In this document: piece after piece, positions 13,588 to 21,022 of the stretch
Layout: the number at the start of each line of letters is the position of its first letter
Numbering within the stretch: position 1 is the first letter of the stretch
NCBI GenBank assembly: GCA_031257795.1
Contig: JAIRNW010000011.1
Location: forward strand, 1-35,344
Length of the DNA stretch: 35,344 bases
Reading direction: 5' to 3'
Origin: Holosporales bacterium
GTDB lineage: Bacteria > Pseudomonadota > Alphaproteobacteria > BNTO01
The notes under the pieces: generated by a model
What the model was told of the DNA's origin: nothing
Seen by the model: only the letters and a program-made list of their open reading frames with translations
The model's database searches: none
Program-made: the position numbers and the translations under genes

Positions 13588-15651
13588 ATGTGCGTTAGAA
13601 AAGTTGTTACAGCCAAAAAATTACTTGGTTTTTTTTACGTTTATAGTGCTCTATCGGGCATGGTTTGCTTTGGGAGTTCTAGTGTTTTGGCGCCTGTTTT
13701 TAGAAGTTTCCAGTCTGCAACAGCTAAACGGCCTGGCGCGTCTACAAAATTGGTCAAGCGCGTATCCGGAAGGCAGCCTGGTGCGCCTGCAAAATTGGTC
13801 AAGCGCGCAGCCAGAGGACAGCCGGAATCTGCCTGGGGACGTTTCCGTGGAGAGATCGATGCCTTGCTAGAAAAAAATCTATCACCTGGGTTGTATAAAA
13901 AAATTAGTGGCAATCCTTATGGGGTTGAAATCGTCATAGGTGGCGTCGTAGTGGCCTTGTCCGTTGTTGCAGTCACTGCGTACAAAATGCTTGCTTCTGG
14001 CAAAAACGTTGTCGTCGCTGCTGAATCTGCGCCAAATTCTCCACATGTGGAAAGTGTTCAGAATATTCGAACGGTGGAGCAAGCGCAAATTCCAGTGGGT
14101 GCCGAGATGGGATCAGCCATACCAGAGTGGTTACCGCTAGGCGACCCTGCAGAAGTTGCGCATGCCTCTTCTGAAACAGAAGTTGTGCGCGCCTCTTCTG
14201 AAACAGAAGTAGCAAGCGGCCAGGCGAAACTTCCGACGCCTGAAGTAGAGCATGGACCTGTTGAACACTCCTCTTCATCAGGCAATGTCACTAAGACGGG
14301 AACAGCTATACCAGAGGCTTTACAGCCAGGCACCCCTGCAGAAGTTGTGCATGCCTCTTCTGAAACAGAAGTAGTGAGCAGCCAGGTGAAACTTCCGCCG
14401 CATGAAGTAGAGTATAGACTTGTTGAAGTCTCCTCTTCATCAGGCGGTGCCCCTGAGTTGGACTCGACATCAGGCAATGACTCTGAGTTGGACTCATCAA
14501 ATGGTGTTTCCACACCAGACGATGCTCCAGAGTCCGATTCGAACAATCCCGATCTCGCCACCACAGGACATGATAGTACGGAGGTAGCGGGCAGCCAGGT
14601 GAAACTTCCGCCGCATGAAGTAGAGTATAGACTTGTTGAAGTCTCCTCTTCATCAGGCGGTGCCCCTGAGTTGGACTCGACATCAGGCAATGACTCTGAG
14701 TTGGACTTGATGTCAAATTTAACGATGAGGCAAGTACAAAATTCAGATGGTGTCTTCTGGACGAGACCAGCTATACAACGGACTCAATGTCTCTTAGGCC
14801 CTGGCTCAAGCCGAACATTTCCCCAGTTAGACAGTGCTCTTAAGTTAAACTCGTCATCAAATGGTGTTTGCTCATCAGACAATGCCCCTGAGTTGGACTC
14901 ATCAAATGGTGCTTCCACACCAGACAATGCTCCAGGATCCAATCTGACGTGGGGTGCTATTGGTAGATGGCTCGTCGCACACATTCCTGGTGCTAGCACT
15001 GTTTTGGAAGTTTTTCTCAATCCCGATTTGGCCTTCGCTAAACATGATGGTGCGGAGGTAGGGAACAGCCCGGTGGAATCTCCGAAGCCTAAAGTAGATG
15101 AACAGGGGTTTTTCAGTTGGTTGTTTACACCAGGTAAGAAAGTGGAACCGATGCTCGTCGGTTGCAAAGTAACAAGCCAGAATGAAGGTAATTGGCATGA
15201 CAACGATAAGGGGCAGAAAGAAGCACTGCCAGCTACTGCCTCGCCAACTCCAGAACCGGTTGTAGCGGGGGGTGGGGAAATCGTAGCCCCGGGAAATAAT
15301 GGGGGCCAGCAGGATTTCTCTGAGACACCGTCATTTGCTTCTCTCGTTAACCCGTTTTCTGAGTGCGCAGAAAAGACTGATTACAATCAACGTAGTTGTT
15401 ATACAGATAAGTTTGAAGAAGACCCTGAAGGAGGAGAGCAAGCGTGTCGGTTTTTTAGGGCTGGCCTAGATACTAGTGCTGACGGGCTGTATATGACTGG
15501 TCATTGTGCAGGTCTTGGGCGTGGTGGCGAAGTAAATCATCAACAAGCTCTTGAGTTTTTTAATCGATCTCACTCACTCGGAAACTGGGCAGCTACGATT
15601 AAGATGGGCTCAGTTCCAGAGAATGAGAGACGAAAGTTCTTCAATGAGTAG
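13588..15651 (+). CDS. Large exported Ser-rich repeat protein with a Sel1-like C-terminus
   Basis: 687 residues, ATG preceded by GGAGAGG at good spacing. Layout: an N-terminal signal-like segment (about 11-33, KLLGFFYVYSALSGMVCFGS); two copies of a Lys/Arg unit (PGASTKLVKR and PGAPAKLVKR); a transmembrane helix (about 112-134, EIVIGGVVVALSVVAVTAYK); then about 450 residues of acidic Ser/Thr/Pro-rich sequence with repeated HASSETEV and KLPPHEVEYRLVEVSSSSGG blocks; and a C-terminal domain with one recognisable Sel1-type repeat (LYMTGHCAGLGRGGEVNHQQ followed by ALEFFNRSHSLGNW). Sel1 repeats mediate protein contacts. The overall pattern suggests a surface or host-interaction protein, but that is inference. 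It contains an exact 117-bp in-frame direct repeat, described separately. Confidence 0.78.
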   Translation: MCVRKVVTAKKLLGFFYVYSALSGMVCFGSSSVLAPVFRSFQSATAKRPGASTKLVKRVSGRQPGAPAKLVKRAARGQPESAWGRFRGEIDALLEKNLSPGLYKKISGNPYGVEIVIGGVVVALSVVAVTAYKMLASGKNVVVAAESAPNSPHVESVQNIRTVEQAQIPVGAEMGSAIPEWLPLGDPAEVAHASSETEVVRASSETEVASGQAKLPTPEVEHGPVEHSSSSGNVTKTGTAIPEALQPGTPAEVVHASSETEVVSSQVKLPPHEVEYRLVEVSSSSGGAPELDSTSGNDSELDSSNGVSTPDDAPESDSNNPDLATTGHDSTEVAGSQVKLPPHEVEYRLVEVSSSSGGAPELDSTSGNDSELDLMSNLTMRQVQNSDGVFWTRPAIQRTQCLLGPGSSRTFPQLDSALKLNSSSNGVCSSDNAPELDSSNGASTPDNAPGSNLTWGAIGRWLVAHIPGASTVLEVFLNPDLAFAKHDGAEVGNSPVESPKPKVDEQGFFSWLFTPGKKVEPMLVGCKVTSQNEGNWHDNDKGQKEALPATASPTPEPVVAGGGEIVAPGNNGGQQDFSETPSFASLVNPFSECAEKTDYNQRSCYTDKFEEDPEGGEQACRFFRAGLDTSADGLYMTGHCAGLGRGGEVNHQQALEFFNRSHSLGNWAATIKMGSVPENERRKFFNE
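14378..14707 (+). repeat. Exact 117-bp direct repeat within the 687-residue protein gene
   Basis: 14378-14494 and 14591-14707 are identical by eye and 213 bp apart (71 codons), so the repeat keeps frame. Each encodes SQVKLPPHEVEYRLVEVSSS followed by GGAPELDSTSGNDSELD. Identity including synonymous sites points to a recent duplication or gene conversion. Confidence 0.9.
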
Positions 15652-15714
15652 CCTTACGAGTGAAAATTTTGATGAGCGGTTTGGATTGTGCTCTCTTTGT
15701 GACTGGTTATAAGT

Positions 15715-16794
15715 TTAGTTCAGCGTGATCTTGAACCTCGAGAACGAGCACAGCGCTATGAACAAGGTGGCGGCGAGTATCGCCAAGCAATGCTGCGTGA
15801 CGTATACAGCGTCGCCGCCTTTAAGCAAAATATTGCGCACCAAGAACGTGTGGTGCGCCAGCGGATTGGCGTACGCAACCCAGCGCAACCACACAGGCAT
15901 GTTGTCTATCGGGAAAAAGGACCCAGACAGCATCATGAGCACGAAAATAACAATAAAGCTACACAGCATTGATTGCTGTTGATTCTTCACGAAAGTGGAC
16001 ATCAAAAGCCCGAGCGTCACCGCGCAAATCACATACAGCAAGTTCTCCACAAGAAACACAAAAAAATTCCCGCGGAATGGAAGGTCAAAGAAAAGCATTC
16101 CGGCGATCAGCACAACAAAAGTGTTGAATAGCCCTATCATGGCAAACGGGATTGTTTTCCCAAGAATTATGTCTCTTCGCTTAATCGGCGCAGAAATGAT
16201 CGTCTCAAACGTCCCGCTCTCCCTCTCTTTCGCTATCGACGTACAAGTCAGCATCATAACCAGAATCGTCAGGATCATCGCAATAATCCCAGGAACAATA
16301 AATGTCGTCGTCTCAAGGGCCGGGTTGTAAAGCGGGCGCGTGACAATGTGTATTGGGCTGCTGCCATTCTGCCAGCAAACGTTATGAACAATGCTCTGTA
16401 TATAGCCGTCAATAGCCCTCGCCCGCAAAACATTCGACGCATTGATCAGGAGCTGCAGCTTCCCGTCCCCGCGCCCAACCGCCTTCGTCGCGCCGCCCTC
16501 TGGCGCAACTATGACGGCGTCAACCTTCCCACTCAAAATCGCTTGCTCCGGCGCGACATCGGACGTGTCGACAGGAAGGAACCAGCGCGACGCAATCGCT
16601 GACCTGTAAATGTCCTGCGCAATAACGTCTCTTGGCTGGAAATACGCGCCGAGTCTTATGTTGATGACGTCGTTGGTTATGGCGTAGCCAAACACCAATA
16701 TCTGTATCACAGGCGTTAGCAATACCATCACGCCTAGGCGCGGGTCTCGCAGCGTTTGTATAATTTCTTTTTTGATGAATCCGCGTAAGATCAT
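15715..16794 (-). CDS. ABC-2 type transporter permease (second subunit)
   Basis: 359 residues from the ATG at 16794, which overlaps the stop of the upstream permease (ATGA). Inner-membrane permease with the ABC-2 layout: N-terminal helix (VMVLLTPVIQILVFGYAI), a large periplasmic domain of about 140 residues, then five clustered helices after PGIIAMILTILVMMLTCTSI. The cytoplasmic coupling motif ERESGTFETIISAPIKR is present. The closest known architecture is the YbhR/YhhJ type drug or envelope exporter. An earlier in-frame ATG at 16878 lies inside the upstream gene and is less likely. Last gene of a three-gene operon; the substrate is not deducible. Confidence 0.9.
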   Translation of the reverse strand: MILRGFIKKEIIQTLRDPRLGVMVLLTPVIQILVFGYAITNDVINIRLGAYFQPRDVIAQDIYRSAIASRWFLPVDTSDVAPEQAILSGKVDAVIVAPEGGATKAVGRGDGKLQLLINASNVLRARAIDGYIQSIVHNVCWQNGSSPIHIVTRPLYNPALETTTFIVPGIIAMILTILVMMLTCTSIAKERESGTFETIISAPIKRRDIILGKTIPFAMIGLFNTFVVLIAGMLFFDLPFRGNFFVFLVENLLYVICAVTLGLLMSTFVKNQQQSMLCSFIVIFVLMMLSGSFFPIDNMPVWLRWVAYANPLAHHTFLVRNILLKGGDAVYVTQHCLAILAATLFIALCSFSRFKITLN

Positions 16795-17906
16795 TTTTCC
16801 AAAGTCCTCTTGAATTTTTGTACACACAAACTGACGATGAGGCAAACATTTGCCAGCAAAGCGGAGAAAGGGAGCCACAGATTCGCTATTGAAGACCCTT
16901 TGAGGAATTGGTCCCTTGCTATATCAACAAACCACTGTGCCGGGAAAATCGTTGCTATCCACCTACACACAACGTGCATCTGCTCTAATGGGAAGATGAA
17001 GCCGGAAAAAAGCATCGAAGGCATCAAGCCTAGCACCATGGCGACCTGCACTGCGGCCTGTTGGTTGCGGACCACTGTTGAAACTAACAAACCAAGCCCC
17101 AAGTAAGACAACAAAAACAGCAAAGCCCCTAAGCCAAAAACCCAGTGCGAGCCCACGAAAGGCAGGGAATACACGATGCGGGCGATCAGATACACAACGA
17201 AAACGGAAAAAATTCCTAAGAAGGCATACGGAATAATTTTTCCGCAGACTATTTCTATTGGACGGACGGGTGTTGAAAGGAGTAATTCCATAGATCCGCT
17301 CTCCCACTCCCTTGAAATCGTTAGCGCCGTTAGTAGAATCGACAGAATGGCCATGATAACAGCGGTTAGCCCCGGCACGATAAACCATTGCGAACTCAAC
17401 TCCGGATTAAACAAAAATCTGCTCTCCACTTTCAGCGGCGCTTTTATGCTTCCGCCTTTATAGATCTCTTTGATTATTTTTTCTTGTATGAGGCCGATGT
17501 AGCCAGCAATCGCGCCAACTGAGGAATTGTCCGTTCCATCCAAAAGGACCTGTACGTGGCTGGGGCATCGCCCGGAAAGATTCATCTCGAACGTTGGCGG
17601 GATAACGATCAGGGCGCTGGCCCGCTCCCTTTCCATCCTTTGATTCCCCTGCAAGACGCTGTCAACCGGCTCGAGCTTAAAATATTGTGAGCTGCCAAGC
17701 ATACGCAAGAGCATCCTGGATGACTGCGAGTGGTCTTGGTCAACGTAGGCGGTGGGGACTTTTTGCACGTTAAATTCAATGGCGTTTCCAAAGATCAGCA
17801 CCATAACAACCGGCATCACTAACGCCATGATAATCGTGAATGGATCGCGTAATATGTGAAAAACTTCCTTTTTCAAAATCGAAAAAACGCGACGACGACT
17901 GACCAT
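16791..17906 (-). CDS. ABC-2 type transporter permease (first subunit)
   Basis: 371 residues, paralogous to the next gene. It begins FSILKKEVFHILRDPFTIIM, typical of YbhS-type permeases, with the first helix VMPVVMVLIFGNAI. A periplasmic domain follows (VPTAYVDQDHSQSS...), then five helices starting VPGLTAVIMAILSILLTALT. The coupling sequence EWESGSMELLLSTPVRPIE matches that of its partner. It overlaps the second permease by four bases and follows the ATPase gene by 30 bp, so the three form a heterodimeric exporter. No HlyD-type periplasmic adaptor gene, often adjacent in YbhG-F-S-R systems, is present in this window. Confidence 0.92.
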   Translation of the reverse strand: MVSRRRVFSILKKEVFHILRDPFTIIMALVMPVVMVLIFGNAIEFNVQKVPTAYVDQDHSQSSRMLLRMLGSSQYFKLEPVDSVLQGNQRMERERASALIVIPPTFEMNLSGRCPSHVQVLLDGTDNSSVGAIAGYIGLIQEKIIKEIYKGGSIKAPLKVESRFLFNPELSSQWFIVPGLTAVIMAILSILLTALTISREWESGSMELLLSTPVRPIEIVCGKIIPYAFLGIFSVFVVYLIARIVYSLPFVGSHWVFGLGALLFLLSYLGLGLLVSTVVRNQQAAVQVAMVLGLMPSMLFSGFIFPLEQMHVVCRWIATIFPAQWFVDIARDQFLKGSSIANLWLPFSALLANVCLIVSLCVQKFKRTLEK

Positions 17907-17936
17907 TTATCTGTTCCCTTCTACCATTACGCCTTT

Positions 17937-18869
17937 TTATCTATCCCCTTCCACCAATTGTACGAAAACGTCCTCCAAAGATGGAGTAACATTTTCCACA
18001 TTTGCAATTGTCTCAAAATCGCCCATGCTTTGCCCATCTTTTGGGATCACGTGGAAGTGTATTCCGTATGGCTTAAAGAGGTCGCATTTTTGTGAGAAAT
18101 CACGGATTTGTTCCTTTGTTAGCTCGTTTTTCGGCGTTATGCTGTATATCTGTTGTTTAAATGTGTTTTGCTTCAGCTCTTGCCCGCTTCCAACGGCAAT
18201 AAGCTCCCCAGACCGCATCAGCGCTATCCTATTACAATTCTCCGCCTCGTCCATATAATGTGTTGTGACGAAAACGGTTTTGCCAATTTCCGTCAGCCTT
18301 TTTATGAGGGCCCAGAATTGGGCGCGCGATGCTGGGGAGACGCCGGCGGTTGGCTCATCAAGCACGACGAGCGTTGGGTTGTGGATGAGCGCGGCGACAA
18401 GGGCGATTTGCTGCTTAATGCCGCTTGGGAGATCGGCGACGAGATCAGACTCGTCTCGGTCTATTTTGACGAGCTCGAAAAGTTCGCTCTTGTTCTTTTG
18501 CATTGTTTTCCTTGGAACTTTGTGGATGGCCGCGGCGAAAGCCAAATTTTCTTTTATTGTTAAGTCGTTATATAGCGTAAATCTTTGCGACATGTAACCA
18601 ACTTTTGATTTTATGATGTCCTCTTTTCCGGGAATAAAATGCTCATTGTCGACGATTACTTCGCCGCTGGTTGCGCAGAGAAGGCCGCAGATCACACGAA
18701 TTGTTGTTGTTTTTCCGGCTCCGTTAGCGCCTAAAAAGCCGAAGATCTCTCCCTTGTTTACAAAAAAAGAGACGTCTTTCACTGCAAAAAACGAGCCGAA
18801 AACGACATTAAGATTTTTCACTTCAACTATGTGATAGGAATTCGCATTAGCAGCGTTTACATTGCTCAT
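17937..18869 (-). CDS. ABC transporter ATP-binding protein
   Basis: 310 residues from the ATG at 18869 (MSNVNAANAN); an upstream in-frame start at 18887 is possible. Walker A GANGAGKTT at residues 47-55, a Q-loop in YMSQRFTLYNDL, and Walker B VVLDEPTAGVSP with H-loop FVTTHYMDEAENC. The signature is LPSGIKQQ rather than LSGGQ. That variant is typical of the YbhF/RbbA-type ATPases that pair with ABC-2 permeases. The C-terminal 80 residues form the extra domain of this group. First gene of the exporter operon; energises the two permeases downstream. The substrate is unknown. Confidence 0.93.
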   Translation of the reverse strand: MSNVNAANANSYHIVEVKNLNVVFGSFFAVKDVSFFVNKGEIFGFLGANGAGKTTTIRVICGLLCATSGEVIVDNEHFIPGKEDIIKSKVGYMSQRFTLYNDLTIKENLAFAAAIHKVPRKTMQKNKSELFELVKIDRDESDLVADLPSGIKQQIALVAALIHNPTLVVLDEPTAGVSPASRAQFWALIKRLTEIGKTVFVTTHYMDEAENCNRIALMRSGELIAVGSGQELKQNTFKQQIYSITPKNELTKEQIRDFSQKCDLFKPYGIHFHVIPKDGQSMGDFETIANVENVTPSLEDVFVQLVEGDR

Positions 18870-18894
18870 AATATAACACTCCGTCACAGAAAGC

Positions 18895-19050
18895 CTGCGT
18901 GCTGCTAGCTCGAGTCAGCACCCGAACAAAGCCTGCGGACACATCGCTCGAACCAACGCCCAGACAAAGCCTGAGACTTGCCGTGGGCTCGGGACTGCCT
19001 TATCATAGCACGGTTCTATACCTGTGCTACGTCGCAATTCTTTTTGTGGC
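18895..19050. repeat. Degenerate palindromic-element remnant
   Basis: The spacer between the ABC ATPase and pgpA contains pieces of the repeat family: GCTCGAGTCAGCACCCGAAC, AAAGCCTGCGGAC, a second AAAGCCTGAGACTTGCCG, and the end motif AATTCTTTTTGTGGC. The arms are no longer a recognisable palindrome. The same end motif recurs near 22717, 32164 and 35040. Confidence 0.5.
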
Positions 19051-19063
19051 TTGGGACATAAAA

Positions 19064-19615
19064 CTAGAAGAACTTCGTTATAGCCATCATTATAAGTTTA
19101 ACAACAACTCCAGCGCAAAGTCCGGCTAGGATATCGTCGAACATTATGCCCAGGCTACGCAGGCCTTCCTTTTGGCTTATTTTCTTTTCGATTTGCCGTA
19201 TTGGCCATGGTTTCAGAATATCGAACAATCTGAAAAAGGCAAAGCACAGCAGCATTTTGGGAAGGCTGATGTACTCCGACGCTGCTGGAATGGCCAGCGC
19301 TATCAGCTGCCCAACAACCTCGTCTATGATCACGTATGGTGGGTCGGTGTCGTATTTTCCGGAGTGTTTCGTAGTCACGAGCTTGTTGCCGCAGCTAATG
19401 TTTTTTAGAACAACCTCAAGAGCAATCAGCGAAAGTGAAAACAAAACGAAGCAGATCACGAGCAACACTGGGCGCAAGTAGTGCGTGTGGTTGAGGGCTA
19501 CGGCTATGCAAACCCCAACAAAACTCCCAACTGTCCCCGGCATCACAGGCACAAAACCTAGCCGAAAAACAGAAACAAACGTTAAAGCGACTCCGCGCCT
19601 CGCTACAACTCCCAT
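19064..19615 (-). CDS. pgpA: Phosphatidylglycerophosphatase A
   Basis: 183 residues, inner-membrane enzyme that dephosphorylates phosphatidylglycerophosphate to phosphatidylglycerol. Family motifs are clear: MPGTVGSFVGV near the N-terminus, DPPYVIIDEVVGQLIAL with the acidic active-site cluster, FFRLFDILKPWPI and GIMFDDILAG near the C-terminus. Four hydrophobic segments. ATG start at 19613-19615. It is a single gene between the ABC exporter and the rpmH-rnpA pair, with spacers on both sides. Confidence 0.93.
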   Translation of the reverse strand: MGVVARRGVALTFVSVFRLGFVPVMPGTVGSFVGVCIAVALNHTHYLRPVLLVICFVLFSLSLIALEVVLKNISCGNKLVTTKHSGKYDTDPPYVIIDEVVGQLIALAIPAASEYISLPKMLLCFAFFRLFDILKPWPIRQIEKKISQKEGLRSLGIMFDDILAGLCAGVVVKLIMMAITKFF

Positions 19616-19879
19616 AAGACTCCGTCCATAGGTCTATTCCTTAAGAACACACTAAATTATATACACAGTTACAACACTTTGCGTATACCCAGCCACCGAA
19701 AATTGCGATCGTTTGTAGCAATCTGCGACCGCAATTATACACAGCTAACCTGACATAGCGGATTTTTGCAGTGACTGGAAATTATCATTTATTTATGTGG
19801 ATCGGAACTTTTTGTGACTTGGTTATCCCTGCCTTTTTATGTTATACACTAGCAATATCGTCAGGGAGAGGTAGGGCGT
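19616..19879. other. rpmH upstream spacer with DnaA-box-like sites
   Basis: 264 bases with no gene. It contains TTATACACA at 19735-19743, a match to the relaxed DnaA box TTATNCACA, and a one-mismatch site at 19842-19850. Two direct repeats, ATTATATACACAGTTAC (about 19656) and ATTATACACAGCTAAC (about 19734), flank an imperfect 11-bp inverted repeat AATTGCGATCG ... CGACCGCAATT. A TTTTTGTGA end motif of the palindromic elements lies at 19809-19817. Confidence 0.4.
19819..19848 (+). promoter_or_regulatory. Candidate rpmH-rnpA promoter
   Basis: TTGGTT (19819-19824), an 18-base spacer and TATACA (19843-19848), 31 bases before the rpmH ATG. The -35 lies immediately after an ACTTTTTGTGA sequence resembling a palindromic-element end. 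Confidence 0.4.
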
Positions 19880-20014
19880 ATGAAGCGTACATTTCAACCA
19901 AGTATTCTAGTGAGAAAGCGGCGGCACGGCTTTAGAGCCAGGATGTCTACACCAGGTGGGCGCCTTGTGTTGTCCGCGCGTAGGGCCAAGGGGCGGCGGC
20001 GTTTGGCTGCGTGA
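19880..20014 (+). CDS. rpmH: 50S ribosomal protein L34
   Basis: 44 residues, too short for most ORF length cut-offs. It begins [20 protein letters not shown] and continues [20 protein letters not shown], ending in LAA. This is the full, highly conserved L34 sequence and length. GGGAGAGG and AGGG lie just upstream of the ATG. It is followed after seven bases by rnpA, the usual bacterial pair. No dnaA is adjacent. Confidence 0.97.
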   Translation: MKRTFQPSILVRKRRHGFRARMSTPGGRLVLSARRAKGRRRLAA

Positions 20015-20021
20015 TTTAATT

Positions 20022-20834
20022 TTGAAGCTCGTTACATTAAGAAAACGCTCCGACTTCCTTGCGATGGCGAAGTGGGGTGTTTTCATCCGCGGAGGCGGAG
20101 TTCTCTTGCAGATTTGCAGGGCTCGTTTCGTGCCGAGGAGGCGTGCTGCCTGGAGCGCGGGTGGAGGTGCTTTTGAGAAAGGAGATTCTGAAACCGAGCC
20201 GCCTCTGCTTTTTTACGGGATAACAGCCAGCAAGAAAGTAGGAAATGCAGTAATCAGGAATCGCGCCAAACGCCGCCTCTTGGCACTCGTTAGGACGGAA
20301 CTGGCTCTGAATGTCGAGCAAAACGGGCATGGTGCCGGTGAGGCCCACTCAACTTCCCTGCCAACCCCCGCATGCGCTTGGCACAACCCCCAGACTTGCC
20401 CAGTCACCGAAAGAATTGAAGGCAGAGAACATGTAGTGCAACGTACTGCTCAATCCGAGCAGCACCGGGCTTCAGGCAAAGCCGCCGACTTTGTTGTGGA
20501 GCCGTTCGACGAACCCGCAAACTTTCGAGGGCTGGGTATAAGTAAAAATTTTGTTTTCTTGTCACAAAAAACAATAGAAGGAATTCCGTGGGGCTCCAGA
20601 AAAAAAGCAGACTTTGTCGGGGGCCCGGTTCGACGACCCAACAAACTTTTGTGGACTGGGTATAGAGGACTGGCTTTCGTTTTTATTGCGACAAAACAAA
20701 CCCCAGAATTAGAGTGGAAAAAGCTCAAAGGCGAGTTTTGCCGAGAAATTCGTGAAGGTCTTTGTAAGATAGGGCAGGGGAAAGACTCATTTCGAAAGCC
20801 TCAGAATCAAAGCTTTAGCCGTATTCGCGGCTAG
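20022..20834 (+). CDS. rnpA: RNase P protein component greatly enlarged by in-frame repeat DNA
   Basis: The protein subunit of RNase P binds the catalytic RNA and helps process tRNA 5' ends. The TTG at 20022 gives LKLVTLRKRSDFLAMAK, the normal start, seven bases after rpmH. The conserved GITASKKVGNAVIRNRAKRR, with its RNR motif, is intact, and the last strand and helix are present as GLAFVFIATKQTPELEWKKL. Between these parts, from about 20312 to 20660, there are about 115 extra residues encoded mostly by palindromic-repeat sequence (for example EPFDEPANF and GPVRRPNKL). The N-terminal region also has some extra residues before the GITASKK motif. Total length is 270 against the usual 110-130. 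The frame is open throughout, which argues that the gene is used. Confidence 0.85.
   Translation: MKLVTLRKRSDFLAMAKWGVFIRGGGVLLQICRARFVPRRRAAWSAGGGAFEKGDSETEPPLLFYGITASKKVGNAVIRNRAKRRLLALVRTELALNVEQNGHGAGEAHSTSLPTPACAWHNPQTCPVTERIEGREHVVQRTAQSEQHRASGKAADFVVEPFDEPANFRGLGISKNFVFLSQKTIEGIPWGSRKKADFVGGPVRRPNKLLWTGYRGLAFVFIATKQTPELEWKKLKGEFCREIREGLCKIGQGKDSFRKPQNQSFSRIRG
20440..20663 (+). repeat. Two palindromic-element fragments inside rnpA
   Basis: Fragment 1 (about 20440-20530): ACGTACTGCTCAATCCGAGC, CACCGGGCTTC, CAAAGCCGCCGACTTTGTTG, TTCGACGAACCCGCAAACTT. Fragment 2 (about 20588-20663): GTGGGGCTCC, AAAGCAGACTTTGTCGG, GGTTCGACGACCCAACAAAC, TTTTGTGG. TTCGAC occurs at 20505 and 20629 and CTGGGTATA at 20532 and 20656, both 124 bp apart, so the region looks like a diverged tandem duplication. 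Confidence 0.75.
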
Positions 20835-20892
20835 TTTTCTCACCCCCGGATTTCGCACCGTATTAACAAAAGTTTTCCAGAAAGAACACGAT

Positions 20893-20995
20893 GTGTATAT
20901 ACTCATCTCACCTGGCTCTCAGGAATTTTTTCTAAGTGAATCGCGGTCTACGAGTCGAAAAAATCCTGGTTTTCATGTTCGAAATGTATAGTATC
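20893..20995 (-). repeat. Second repeat family, copy 1 (minus orientation)
   Basis: On the minus strand this reads ACTATACATTTCGAACATGA, AAACCAGGATTTTTTCGACT, CGCGATTCACTTAG, CCTGAGAGCCAGGTGAGATG and then TATA. The same order of blocks occurs at 28254-28350. It includes a short palindrome (CCTGAGAGCCAGG). It fills most of the spacer between rnpA and era. Unrelated to the main palindromic family. Confidence 0.75.
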
Positions 20996-21022
20996 TGTAG
21001 TATACGTGTCAAGATGGGGAAA

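Noticed and set aside
13973-14716. Long minus-strand frames opposite the repeat region of the 687-residue protein
   Set aside because: They arise from the repeated codon pattern of the real gene and lack start signals.
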